64,000 bases of DNA, taken from assembly GCF_019266065.1 (NCBI RefSeq), contig NZ_LPNR01000108.1, forward strand, positions 62,001 through 126,000, written 5' to 3'. The notes below the pieces were generated by a model that worked only from the letters and a program-made list of their open reading frames with translations, was not told where the DNA came from and ran no database searches. This DNA is from Nocardia sp. MH4. Lineage in GTDB: Bacteria > Actinomycetota > Actinomycetes > Mycobacteriales > Mycobacteriaceae. Numbering within the stretch: the first letter of the stretch is position 1; every line of letters begins with the position of its first letter. Shown here one piece after another: positions 52,382 to 62,064 of the stretch. Made by a program: the position numbers and the translations under genes.

Positions 52382-53575
52382 TCAGGACGTCTCGGCGACC
52401 GCCACCCGCGCCGGGTAGTCGATCAGATCGATGTCGTTGGCGGCCTTGTCGCCGTACTTCAGCATCAGCGAAAAGGCACGTGAACCGAGGAACCGGTTGC
52501 GGACCCCGATGCTGAGCGCGGTCTTCGGGGCGAGGAACGGCCCGGCATTGCTGTTACCCGCGATCTTGGCGTAGCGCTTCATGATTCGGTCGTAGGCGGC
52601 GAACGCGGTGACATGGTCGCCGTCGGCGAGGGCCAGTTCACCGGCGAGCACGTACGCGCCGACGACGGCCAGGCCGGTGCCGAATCCGCCGAGGGTGTTG
52701 CCGTAGGCGGAGTCGCCGACCAGGGCGACGCGGCCGCGTGTGTAGGCGCCCTTCATCCGCACCTGGCTGATCGAGTCGAGGTAGATGTCGTCGAAGTCGG
52801 CCAGCTCGGCCAGCATGCGGGGAACGTGCCAGCCGAGGCCGGCGTAGGTCTGCTCGATGATGCGCCGCTGGGCGGCGGTGTCCTCGCGGGAGTAGACCAG
52901 CGGCGCGGACGCGAACATGTACAACTGCTGGGCCTTGGAGCCGCCGTCGATCGCGAGCTTGCCGGGGGAGTTGTACGCGACACCGCGGGCTCGCTCGCGC
53001 GGACGGTCGGCATCGCTCCACGGACTCGCCCCCGCCACGCAGTAGTAGTAGCCGAGATGGCGGACGAACTCGGCCTCGGGACCGAACGCCAATTTCCGTA
53101 CCCGCGAGTGGATTCCGTCGGCACCCAGGACGAGATCGAAGGTGCGCGGCGCCGCGTGCTCGAACTCCACCCGTACGCCATCGGCGGTGTCGGTGAGCGC
53201 GGTGACGGTGTCGCCGAAGACGTATTCGCAGTGCTGCTCGGTCCGCCGGTACATGACCTCGGCCAGGTCGCCGCGCAGGATCTCGATGTCGCCGCCGGTG
53301 AAGTCGCCGGACAGGAAGGCCAGTTCGCGTTCGTGCTCGTCGACGAAGGCGACATCGGTGGTGCCGGTGCGGCGGGCGCGCACCTCGTCGAGGATGCCCA
53401 TCCGCTCGAGCACGGCCAGATGCGTCGCGCCCTTGAAGTCGACGGCCTGGCCGCCGGGACGCAGCGCGGGGGCGCGCTCGACCACGGTGACGGTGAAGCC
53501 GTAGTGGTGCAGCCAGTAGGCCAGCGCGGGGCCCGCGATGCTCGCGCCGGAGATGAGAACGGTCTGGTTGCGCAT
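52382..53575 (-). CDS. FAD-dependent monooxygenase (PHBH fold)
   Basis: A 397-residue aromatic-type flavin hydroxylase. The FAD dinucleotide motif is VLISGASIAGPALAYWL at residues 6-22, the DG motif is VLGADGIHSRVR and the second FAD motif is VALVGDSAYGNTLGGFGTG. This subgroup (RPGGQAVDFKGATHLAVLER) includes antibiotic-modifying Tet(X)-like and polyketide hydroxylases; the substrate cannot be predicted. ATG 53575 follows AGCAGACC. It is divergent from a TetR gene with a palindromic site between them, so it is probably inducible. Confidence 0.9.
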   Translation of the reverse strand: MRNQTVLISGASIAGPALAYWLHHYGFTVTVVERAPALRPGGQAVDFKGATHLAVLERMGILDEVRARRTGTTDVAFVDEHERELAFLSGDFTGGDIEILRGDLAEVMYRRTEQHCEYVFGDTVTALTDTADGVRVEFEHAAPRTFDLVLGADGIHSRVRKLAFGPEAEFVRHLGYYYCVAGASPWSDADRPRERARGVAYNSPGKLAIDGGSKAQQLYMFASAPLVYSREDTAAQRRIIEQTYAGLGWHVPRMLAELADFDDIYLDSISQVRMKGAYTRGRVALVGDSAYGNTLGGFGTGLAVVGAYVLAGELALADGDHVTAFAAYDRIMKRYAKIAGNSNAGPFLAPKTALSIGVRNRFLGSRAFSLMLKYGDKAANDIDLIDYPARVAVAETS

Positions 53576-53598
53576 GGTCTGCTCCTCGGATCGGAATC

Positions 53599-53631
53599 TG
53601 TGTCCGGCGGAATCTGTATCCGATGGACACG
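53599..53631. promoter_or_regulatory. Probable operator between monooxygenase and TetR genes
   Basis: Near-palindrome TGTATCC-gat-GGACACG (53615-53631) with a second TGTGTCC copy at 53599-53605, in the 114-bp divergent gap. A further GGTAGACACAG lies at 53644. The arrangement fits a TetR repressor covering both promoters. Confidence 0.55.
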
Positions 53632-53689
53632 AATAAGAGTATGGTAGACACAGTTCTGCGTCAACCGGAATTCTCGAGAGGATGGACCG

Positions 53690-54412
53690 ATGCCGCCGCC
53701 GACCACCGTCGAACTGTTGTGGGGCACCGCCCAGCGCCCCAAGCGCGGCCCCAAGCCGGCGCTCACCCTGGACGGGATCGTCGCCGAGGCGATCGCGCTG
53801 GCCGACGCCGAAGGGCTGTCCGCGCTGTCGATGCAGCGGCTGGCCGAACGGTTGGGCTTCACCAAGATGTCGCTGTACCGGTACGTGCCGGGAAAAGAGC
53901 AGCTCACGGCTCTGATGCTCGACGCGGCGATGGGTGACCCGCCCGCGCCGGGCGCCGCGCCGGCGCACTGGCGCACCGGCTTACGCGCCTGGGTGGAGGC
54001 CATCTTCGAGCGCTACCGCGCCCATCCCTGGGCCATCGAACTGACCCTGGGTGTCCGGCCGATCGGCCCCAACGAGATGAGCTGGACCGAGGCCGCGCTC
54101 ACCGCCCTCGACGGCACCGGGCTGACCGGCCCCGAGCGGCTCGACACCATCGTGCTGCTCAACGGGCACGCGCGCAGCCTGGCGCAGCTGGTCGAATCGG
54201 TCGGCGGCGAGGCGGCGCAGCGGTTCACCGACCAGTTCACCGCCATGATGTCCGCCGCGGGTGATCGCTTCCCCGCCGTCACGACGGCCTTCGCCGAGGA
54301 AGTCGCGACGGGCGCCGGTGCCTCGGCCGCGCCCGGTGCCGCCTTCGAATACGGCGTCGACCGCATCCTCGACGGCCTCGAAGTGCTCATCGCGCAGCGG
54401 ATCGATCGGTAG
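53690..54412 (+). CDS. TetR-family transcriptional regulator
   Basis: A 240-residue TetR protein with helix-turn-helix at about residues 28-75 (MQRLAERLGFTKMSLYRYVP) and a TetR_C-type ligand domain. It probably represses the divergent flavin monooxygenase and itself through the GGACAC-type palindrome. It resembles the TetR at 14382 in domain type (LGFTKM-LYR-V) but is clearly a different gene. Confidence 0.9.
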   Translation: MPPPTTVELLWGTAQRPKRGPKPALTLDGIVAEAIALADAEGLSALSMQRLAERLGFTKMSLYRYVPGKEQLTALMLDAAMGDPPAPGAAPAHWRTGLRAWVEAIFERYRAHPWAIELTLGVRPIGPNEMSWTEAALTALDGTGLTGPERLDTIVLLNGHARSLAQLVESVGGEAAQRFTDQFTAMMSAAGDRFPAVTTAFAEEVATGAGASAAPGAAFEYGVDRILDGLEVLIAQRIDR

Positions 54413-54457
54413 CGCCGGGGTCTGGTCCGGGAACCGCGAACCCCCTAGGCTCGCCTC

Positions 54458-54877
54458 ATGACCGACGAACCGGGACTGCCGGACAATGCTGTCACCGTCG
54501 TGCGCGAGTTCTTCGGCGCGCTCGAACTCGACGCCGTCGACGAGGCGCTCGAGCTGCTCGATCCGGCGATCGTCTGGAAGAACACCGGCCTGCCGTCGGT
54601 CCGCGGCAAGGACCGGGTCGCCGCGGTATTGCGTGGCCTGAGCCGGCCGCAGCTGGGGTTCTCGGCGGACATGCACCACATCGCCGCGGACGGTGACATC
54701 GTGCTCACCGACCGCACCGACTACCTGCGCGCCGGACCGGTGAAGATCGGCTTCTGGGTGAGCGGCACCTTCGAACTGCGCGCGGGCCGGATCGTGCTGT
54801 GGGACGACCACTTCAGCATGGGCAACGTGCTGCGCGGCACTGTCGTCGGCGCGGCGCGGGCGGTGCTGCGCCGCTGA
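54458..54877 (+). CDS. Limonene-1,2-epoxide hydrolase-like protein
   Basis: A 139-residue SnoaL/LEH-fold protein. The catalytic pattern of limonene epoxide hydrolases is recognisable: DRTDYL supplies Arg-Asp and LWDDHFSMGN the second Asp; ALELLDPAIVWKNTGLPSVRG is the family's N-terminal stretch. M. tuberculosis EphG (Rv2740) is the nearest named type. It is 46 bp after the TetR gene on the same strand. The natural substrate is unknown; lipid or sterol epoxides are possible. Confidence 0.82.
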   Translation: MTDEPGLPDNAVTVVREFFGALELDAVDEALELLDPAIVWKNTGLPSVRGKDRVAAVLRGLSRPQLGFSADMHHIAADGDIVLTDRTDYLRAGPVKIGFWVSGTFELRAGRIVLWDDHFSMGNVLRGTVVGAARAVLRR

Positions 54878-54890
54878 GTCCCACCCGGGG

Positions 54891-55163
54891 CTACCCGTGC
54901 TTGCTCAGGTAGTCCAGGTAGGTCGGGCGCAAAACGTCGGCCAGTTTGCCGTCGCCCGCGTGGATGTAGTCGTCGATCATCGGCAGCACGTACTTGATGT
55001 CGGCCTCGCTCTCGCCGAGGTCGCCCGCTTCGGCCTGGGCCGCCGGGATCGACTTGAGCAGGTTCCACAGGAACTTCACGTCGCCGCGCCGCACGGCCGT
55101 CTTCACCGCGCGATCGTGCAGTTCCTTCGACGACAGTTTCTCCAGATCCTGGTCTTCGGCCAT
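54891..55163 (-). CDS. Small conserved-type hypothetical protein
   Basis: A 90-residue charged, helical cytoplasmic protein (KLSSKELHDRAVKTAVRRGD, then ADVLRPTYLDYLSKHG). No cysteines, signal peptide or known motif. It has good coding character and converges with the epoxide hydrolase-like gene. I do not recognise the family. Confidence 0.68.
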   Translation of the reverse strand: MAEDQDLEKLSSKELHDRAVKTAVRRGDVKFLWNLLKSIPAAQAEAGDLGESEADIKYVLPMIDDYIHAGDGKLADVLRPTYLDYLSKHG

Positions 55164-55354
55164 GTCTCGACTCTAGCGCTCGGCGACTCACCTGGCGCGG
55201 ATCCGTCGCGTCGGTGCCGGTTAACGACAAATTCACGGACACGTCCGGCTGTCCGGCAGCGCGGCCGGGAGTTGGACGGTAGCGTCGGTGATGCGGGTCG
55301 CGTCGGTGTGACTCGTACGGGAGGTCCTGACCGTGACTGAGCAACTCAGTGCGA

Positions 55355-55375
55355 GAGGGCCGGCACCCGGCCCTC
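55355..55375 (+). other. Strong hairpin upstream of phoH
   Basis: Perfect 9-bp stem GAGGGCCGG / CCGGCCCTC with a 3-nt loop, 95 bp before the phoH GTG. It has no T-tract. A 17-codon frame from GTG 55332 (MTEQLSARGPAPGPRGG) runs through it, so the leader could act as an attenuator or a translation-coupled control element. Mycobacterial phoH2 is preceded by a small antitoxin-like gene (phoAT); no clear equivalent is seen. Confidence 0.45.
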
Positions 55376-55469
55376 GTGGCGGTTGACCAGCGCGTCACCG
55401 CCTACCAGGACGGACCGGTCCAGCGAGATCGTTCGCGCGGGTGCCGTGCGAACACATAAGGAGCCCACC

Positions 55470-56843
55470 GTGACTGCTGCACGCTCCGTTTCCGCCCCCG
55501 CGATGCACACGGCCTCGGCCTCGAAGAAGGGGGTCCGCCCCTCGCGTTCCGGTCGCAAGACTTTCATCGTCGACACCTCGGTTCTGCTCTCGGATCCCTG
55601 GGCCGTCACCAGGTTCGGCGAACACAAGGTGGTTCTACCGCTGGTCGTGATCAGTGAATTGGAGGCCAAGCGACACCACCACGAACTCGGCTGGTTCGCC
55701 AGGGAAGCTCTGCGGATGCTCGACGACCTGCGGGTCAACCACGGCAGGCTCGACCAGGCACTGCCGATCGGCACCGAGGGCGGCACCCTGCAGGTGGAGC
55801 TCAACCACACCGATCCGTCGGTGTTGCCCGCCGGATTCCGTTCGGAAACCAACGATTCCCGCATCCTGGCCTGCGCGCTGAACTTCTCGGCCGAGGGCGA
55901 GGACGTGGTGCTGGTGTCCAAGGACATCCCGCTGCGGGTCAAGGCCAGCGCGGTCGGCCTGTCCGCCGACGAGTACCACGCCCAGGACGTGGTGACCTCG
56001 GGGTGGAGCGGCATGGTCGAACTCGACGTCGCGGGCTCCCAGATCGACCAGCTCTACGCCGATTCGGTGATCGACCTGGACGAGGCGCGGGAACTGCCCT
56101 GCCACACCGGGATCCGGCTGTTGGGCAGCAGCTCCAGCGCGCTGGGCCGGGTCACCGCCGACAAGCGGGTCCAGCTGGTCCGTGAGCGAGAGGCGTTCGG
56201 CCTGCACGGCCGCTCGGCCGAACAGCGGATCGCGCTCGATCTGCTGCTCGACGAGAGCATCGGCATCGTGTCGATGGGCGGCCGGGCGGGCACCGGCAAG
56301 TCGGCGCTCGCGCTGACCGCCGGTCTGGAGGCCGTGCTGGAGCGGCGGACCCAGCGCAAGGTGGTCGTGTTCCGGCCGCTGTACGCGGTGGGCGGCCAGG
56401 AACTGGGGTACCTGCCCGGTTCGGAGAGCGAGAAGATGGGCCCGTGGGCTCAGGCCGTCTTCGACACGCTCGACGGGTTGGCCAGCCGCGAGGTGATGGA
56501 GGAGGTGCTCAGCCGCGACATGCTCGAAGTGTTGCCGCTGACCCACATCCGGGGGCGCTCGCTGCACGATTCCTTCGTGATCGTCGACGAGGCGCAGTCG
56601 CTCGAGCGCAACGTGCTGCTGACGGTGCTGAGCCGGCTGGGCACCGGTTCGCGCGTCGTGCTCACCCACGATGTCGCCCAGCGCGACAATCTGCGGGTCG
56701 GCAGGCACGACGGCGTCGCCGCGGTGATCGAGAAGCTCAAGGGACACCCGCTTTTCGCGCACATCACGCTCACCCGTTCCGAGCGCTCGCCGATCGCGGC
56801 GCTGGTGACCGAGATGCTCGAGGAGTACGGACCGAACGCCTGA
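55470..56843 (+). CDS. phoH: PhoH2-type PIN-PhoH RNA helicase/nuclease
   Basis: A 457-residue two-domain protein. The N-terminal PIN nuclease domain (about residues 30-165) begins KTFIVDTSVLLSDPW with further acids in ISELEAKRHHHELGWFA and ETNDSRILACAL. The C-terminal PhoH ATPase has P-loop GRAGTGKS (Lys-277) and Walker B FVIVDEAQSLE. In mycobacteria PhoH2 is an ATP-dependent, sequence-specific RNA helicase and RNase. GTG 55470 has AAGGAG at an ideal distance. It corresponds to Rv1095 in the backbone. Confidence 0.93.
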   Translation: MTAARSVSAPAMHTASASKKGVRPSRSGRKTFIVDTSVLLSDPWAVTRFGEHKVVLPLVVISELEAKRHHHELGWFAREALRMLDDLRVNHGRLDQALPIGTEGGTLQVELNHTDPSVLPAGFRSETNDSRILACALNFSAEGEDVVLVSKDIPLRVKASAVGLSADEYHAQDVVTSGWSGMVELDVAGSQIDQLYADSVIDLDEARELPCHTGIRLLGSSSSALGRVTADKRVQLVREREAFGLHGRSAEQRIALDLLLDESIGIVSMGGRAGTGKSALALTAGLEAVLERRTQRKVVVFRPLYAVGGQELGYLPGSESEKMGPWAQAVFDTLDGLASREVMEEVLSRDMLEVLPLTHIRGRSLHDSFVIVDEAQSLERNVLLTVLSRLGTGSRVVLTHDVAQRDNLRVGRHDGVAAVIEKLKGHPLFAHITLTRSERSPIAALVTEMLEEYGPNA

Positions 56844-57029
56844 TCCTCCGGCAATCGGGCCGCGTCACGGCCTGAATCCGTTTGATTACGGCGAACTGTG
56901 GGTATTATCCGCGGCGACACCAATCCAGCAACGGCTCGGCGAACAATGTTCCGCCGGGCCGTTGCGGATGTCGGCCAGGCTCCATTCCGGGGGCGTGCCC
57001 CCGGGGGGGCCACTCGCGAGAGGATGGAT

Positions 57030-57653
57030 ATGAACCACTTCGCTCGACGTACTGCCGCCGGAAGCGCCGCGATCCTCGCCGCCGCCGGACTGTTGCTCGC
57101 CGCGGGTTGCAGCGACGACGACAAGGACAAGGCCAACGACACCGTCGGCACCGTGACCTCGGTCATGGGCGGCGCCGGGACGACCACCACCGCCGGGGAA
57201 GGCGGGATGACCACCACGCCCGGCGAAGGCGGGATGACCACGACGCCCGAGGCGGGCTCGCCCAGCACCTCCGCGACGGCTGCCGGTGGCTCGACCACCA
57301 TCTCCACCCCGAACGGCGACATCACCGTCTCCGGCGAGGTCTACAAGAAGTATGTCGCCGCGGGCGGCGCGAGCAGCCCGCTCGGGATGCCGGAAGAAGC
57401 CCAGGAGAGCGGCCCGAACGGCGGCCAGTACCAGGACTTCACCGGTGGCACGATCTACTGGAGCCGCGACTCCGGCGCCCACATCGTCTGGGGCGACATC
57501 CGGGAGACCTGGGAGGACGAGGGCGGCGCCAACGGTCCGCTCGGCTACCCGACCACCGACGAGACCAACACCGCCAACGGCGGCAAGCAGAGCGAGTTCA
57601 CCGGTGGCACCATCGTCTGGGTCAACGGTGAGACCACGGTGACCAAGAAGTAG
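57030..57653 (+). CDS. LGFP-repeat lipoprotein
   Basis: A 207-residue lipoprotein: signal peptide with lipobox LLAAGC, a Thr/Gly/Pro-rich linker with the repeat EGGMTTTPGEGGMTTTPE, then LGFP-type repeats (SSPLGMPEEAQESGPNGGQY and GPLGYPTTDETNTANGGK, each followed by FTGGTI-W). LGFP repeats occur in envelope proteins of mycolic-acid bacteria and are thought to bind the cell wall. ATG 57030 has AGAGG at 6 nt; ATG 57024 is possible. It stands between phoH and the DesA-family gene. Confidence 0.87.
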   Translation: MNHFARRTAAGSAAILAAAGLLLAAGCSDDDKDKANDTVGTVTSVMGGAGTTTTAGEGGMTTTPGEGGMTTTPEAGSPSTSATAAGGSTTISTPNGDITVSGEVYKKYVAAGGASSPLGMPEEAQESGPNGGQYQDFTGGTIYWSRDSGAHIVWGDIRETWEDEGGANGPLGYPTTDETNTANGGKQSEFTGGTIVWVNGETTVTKK

Positions 57654-57720
57654 CTCGTGCGTCCGGCCCGGCGTGGGGACCCGATCGCCCCGTAGGTCCC
57701 CGCGCCGACGGCCGAACCAC

Positions 57721-57735
57721 TATGTTGTCGGGGTG
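57721..57735 (+). promoter_or_regulatory. Leaderless-type promoter of the backbone DesA gene
   Basis: TATGTT (-10) is followed by 6 nt and then the GTG start codon, with no ribosome-binding site between. This geometry is typical of leaderless transcripts in actinobacteria, where transcription begins at the start codon. Confidence 0.5.
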
Positions 57736-58587
57736 CAGAAAACTTTGACCGACCGTGAGCTGCTGGATTCGCTCGCGGACGTGGTGGAAACCAACCTGGC
57801 GCGGCACATCGAGGCGGCCGAGGGCTGGCAGCCGCACGACATGGTGCCCTGGGCGGACGGCCGCAACTTCGCCTTCCTCGGCGGCACCGACTGGACCCCC
57901 GAGCAGTCCGAGCTGAGCGACACCGCCAAGCTCGCGCTGACGGTGAGCGTCCTGGTCGCCGACAACCTGCCGTCCTACCACCGGGAGCTCGGCAAGCATC
58001 TGCGCACCGGTCCGTGGTGGCGCTGGGTCGGCCGGTGGACGGCCGAGGAGAACCGCCACGAGATCCTGATCCGCAACTACCTGATGGTGACTCGCGCGGT
58101 GGACCCGGTCGCGCTCGAGCGGGCCCGCATGGCGCACATGACCGAGGGCTTCAACCGCCCGCCGCTGCACCTGATCGAGGTGCTGGCCACCTGCGCGTTC
58201 GAAGAGCTCGCCGCCGCCGTCCGGCACCGCAACACCGCCGCGCTCGGCGAGAACCCGATCGTCACCGCGCTGGCCGAGAAGCTGGCCGCCGACGACGAAC
58301 TGCAGGCCGAGTTCTTCGCCGTCCTCGTCGGCGCCGCCCTCGACCTGGTCCCCGACCAGGGCGTGCGCGCGATCGCCGACCAGGTCGCCGCCTTCCGGGT
58401 CCCGCACGTCGACCTGCCCGGCGGCGGTTCCAGCGACGAAGCGCTGGCCGAAGCGGGCATCTACGATCCCGCCAAGGAAGGCGAGCTGGTGTTCAAGCCG
58501 CTGCTGCAGCGCTGGAGCATCTTCACCCGCACCGACTTGAGCGAAGAAGGCGAGAAGGCCCGCGCCGAACTGGCGCACCTGGCCTGA
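57733..58587 (+). CDS. DesA-family (DesA2-like) protein with altered metal ligands
   Basis: A 284-residue acyl-ACP desaturase-family protein in the place of M. tuberculosis desA2. The first half of the di-iron site is present (VADNLPSYHRE, WTAEENRHE), and FEELAAAVRHRN supplies the next glutamate, but the last motif reads AADDELQAEFF where active enzymes have ADENLH: Glu became Asp and the metal-binding His became Gln. It may be inactive or have an altered site. It is paralogous to the intact enzyme at 43683. GTG 57733 fits a leaderless start. Confidence 0.88.
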   Translation: MQKTLTDRELLDSLADVVETNLARHIEAAEGWQPHDMVPWADGRNFAFLGGTDWTPEQSELSDTAKLALTVSVLVADNLPSYHRELGKHLRTGPWWRWVGRWTAEENRHEILIRNYLMVTRAVDPVALERARMAHMTEGFNRPPLHLIEVLATCAFEELAAAVRHRNTAALGENPIVTALAEKLAADDELQAEFFAVLVGAALDLVPDQGVRAIADQVAAFRVPHVDLPGGGSSDEALAEAGIYDPAKEGELVFKPLLQRWSIFTRTDLSEEGEKARAELAHLA

Positions 58588-58596
58588 TCTTTCGGA

Positions 58597-58633
58597 CGAA
58601 GGGCCGTCACCTCGACGAGGTGACGGCCCTTCG
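58597..58633. terminator. Bidirectional terminator between DesA-family gene and fumC
   Basis: Near-perfect palindrome with 18-bp arms (CGAAGGGCCGTCACCTCG and its complement) around one base, in the 51-bp gap between two converging genes. It can form the same stem on either strand and probably ends both transcripts. Confidence 0.75.
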
Positions 58634-58638
58634 CCGTG

Positions 58639-60045
<1,407 letters not shown>

Positions 60046-60188
60046 GCCTCGACCCTAGGACGAGATCAGTGCGAATGGTGTCGGCACACCAGCGGAAAAT
60101 CCCACACACCTGTGCGGAATATCCGGTGGGCGATGCTGGTCCAGGCGCGAGATCGGCCGCGCATTGCAGCTCGGTACATGGCCAGCTT

Positions 60189-60219
60189 TGACGTAATGAT
60201 CGCGTCAATGCATCATTGA
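60189..60219. promoter_or_regulatory. Nested palindromes before the Fic gene
   Basis: Three overlapping inverted repeats immediately upstream of the start codon: TGACG-N9-CGTCA (60189-60207), AATGAT-N11-ATCATT (60195-60217) and TCAATG-cat-CATTGA (60205-60219). The cluster ends 4 bp before ATG 60223, so a bound protein would block initiation; autoregulation by the Fic protein's own winged helix is plausible. Confidence 0.55.
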
Positions 60220-60222
60220 GTG

Positions 60223-61359
60223 ATGTTGTTCCCCACGCCGCAGCTGAACGACCAGGACAAGAAGGTGCTGGCCGAGGTCGACAGCATGCGGGAACGACTG
60301 CGGCACCAGGTGCAGGCCGTTCCGGCGAAGTGGACCGGCGGGCTGCGGAAATTCCTCACCGCTGACGCGGTGGCGGCATCGAACTCGATCGAGGGATTCA
60401 AGGTCTCCACCGTAGACGTCGAGGACCTGATGGCCGGTGAGCAGGACGTCGATGTGTCCGACGAGAATCGCGAGGAGACGCTCGCTTACCAGCGGATGAT
60501 GACCTACCTGCAAACGCTGCATGATGCCCCGGACTTCCGTTTCAGTAAGGGGCAGCTGAACGCACTGCACTGGATCCTGCAGGGCCACCGGCACACTTCA
60601 CGCAAGCCCGCCGGTCAGTGGCGTTCCGGTCCGGTCTATGTCACCGACGCGCGGGACCCCGGTATCGCGGCTTACACCGCTCCCGATGCCGTCGAGGTAC
60701 CTGCTCTTGCGGATGAACTGGTGGCGTGGCTGAACAGCCCTGACGACACGCACGCCCTCGTGCGCGCCGCCATGGCGCACCTCAACCTGGTATCGATTCA
60801 CCCCTGGTGTGACGGCAACGGCCGGATGTCGCGGTCCCTGCAAACCTTGCTGATCGCACGGGAAGGTGTACTTGCGCCGGAATTCTCGTCGATCGAGGCG
60901 TGGCTCGGCCGCCCGGGAAACACCTGGGAGTACTACCAGGTGCTGGACCGCCGCGGGGCGCGCTACCGACCGGATCAGGACGTCTCCGAATGGATCACCT
61001 TCAATCTGCTCGCCTATCACCAGCAGGCACAAACCGTGCACGCGAGGTTCGAGCGATCAGGGAGGGTGTGGGAACAATCGTCGGAGTTCGCGGCGAAAAC
61101 CGGACTCGACGAACGGACCCTGTCCGCGCTCCATGATGTGGCGATGGCAGGCCGAGTTCGCAGGTCGCGGTACGGACTGAGCGAAGGGCTGAGCGTGCAG
61201 CAGGCCCAGCGAGATCTGAAGGCATTGGCGCAGCGCGGCATCTTGCAGCCAGTCGGGCGTACGAGGGCACGCTATTACATTGCAGGGGAGAGCTTTCCGC
61301 AGAACGTACTGGAGACGGCCCGAACCCCGATCAGTCTGGTGGACCCGTATCGGTCGTAA
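60223..61359 (+). CDS. Class II Fic-domain protein with C-terminal winged helix
   Basis: A 378-residue Fic protein that probably AMPylates target proteins. The catalytic motif HPWCDGNGRMSR starts at His-193. The N-terminal inhibitory helix is present, with S-x-x-x-E-G in SNSIEG (Ser-53, Glu-57), which defines class II. A C-terminal domain (about residues 265-370, with SVQQAQRDLKALAQRGILQP) looks like a winged-helix DNA-binding unit. An in-frame GTG one codon earlier is possible. No separate antitoxin gene is needed in this class. It is part of an accessory patch between fumC and glpX. Confidence 0.9.
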   Translation: MLFPTPQLNDQDKKVLAEVDSMRERLRHQVQAVPAKWTGGLRKFLTADAVAASNSIEGFKVSTVDVEDLMAGEQDVDVSDENREETLAYQRMMTYLQTLHDAPDFRFSKGQLNALHWILQGHRHTSRKPAGQWRSGPVYVTDARDPGIAAYTAPDAVEVPALADELVAWLNSPDDTHALVRAAMAHLNLVSIHPWCDGNGRMSRSLQTLLIAREGVLAPEFSSIEAWLGRPGNTWEYYQVLDRRGARYRPDQDVSEWITFNLLAYHQQAQTVHARFERSGRVWEQSSEFAAKTGLDERTLSALHDVAMAGRVRRSRYGLSEGLSVQQAQRDLKALAQRGILQPVGRTRARYYIAGESFPQNVLETARTPISLVDPYRS

Positions 61360-61476
61360 GAGTTCTGCCTGTGCGGTGGAGGGTCTGCATGCTCCTCCCC
61401 CCATGGTCGCGTCATAGAGGCGTTCGGTGAAGACCCGCTTCACTCTGTGAGATCGACTGTGCATTAGATGTTTCTG

Positions 61477-61998
61477 CTATCTAGTGGTCTGATCGCCAAT
61501 TAGATTCGACCATCGTTTTTCCAGCTCGTCTATCACGGAATGGGAGAGTGCTTGGTTGCTGTCGAACCCCATTGTGAGTGTACCGATATCCCAAGCGTCG
61601 ATTGACGCCGCGCCCGACAGAAGTATCCTAAGGAACCGAATATTCAATGAGAATGGAACATCTTTTGAAACCGTGTCGATGATGCGACTCAAAGAAGCAC
61701 CATCTCCGATCATGGAAGTAACGGAGTCTGTATGCTCTCGCATGAGCTCGACTCGAGTTTCTATCGGTATATCACCTTTGGGGCGAACCGCGTATCGGTT
61801 GGTAGCGGTGTGGAATCCTGTGACGATTACTGCAATCTCTTCACCAGGTTGCGACGAGAAAGTGTCCAGGTATGGGGGTCGAATCTCGCCGGCTCCGTCG
61901 GGATTTAGGTCGATGATGGCCTTCATGTCTGTGAGTGATTCCACTTTCCCGTTGAGCTCGGCTCCGACTGGATGCCTGTAACCCGGTCCTTCGCTCAT
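61477..61998 (-). CDS. Candidate immunity protein for the RHS toxin tail
   Basis: A 173-residue acidic cytoplasmic protein of unknown family, encoded 66 bp downstream of the orphan RHS C-terminal region on the same strand. Codons are distinctly AT-richer than the backbone, as is usual for polymorphic toxin-immunity cassettes. Sequence gives DLNPDGAGEIRPPYLDTFSS near the start and DELEKRWSNLIGDQ at the end; no signal peptide or membrane segment. Function is inferred only from position and composition. Confidence 0.6.
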   Translation of the reverse strand: MSEGPGYRHPVGAELNGKVESLTDMKAIIDLNPDGAGEIRPPYLDTFSSQPGEEIAVIVTGFHTATNRYAVRPKGDIPIETRVELMREHTDSVTSMIGDGASLSRIIDTVSKDVPFSLNIRFLRILLSGAASIDAWDIGTLTMGFDSNQALSHSVIDELEKRWSNLIGDQTTR

Positions 61999-62064
61999 TC
62001 TTACTCCTCTTCTTCCGTGAAGTGTGCGTCGTGCTGCAAAACTTAGTTGTATCTGCGTGATCGG

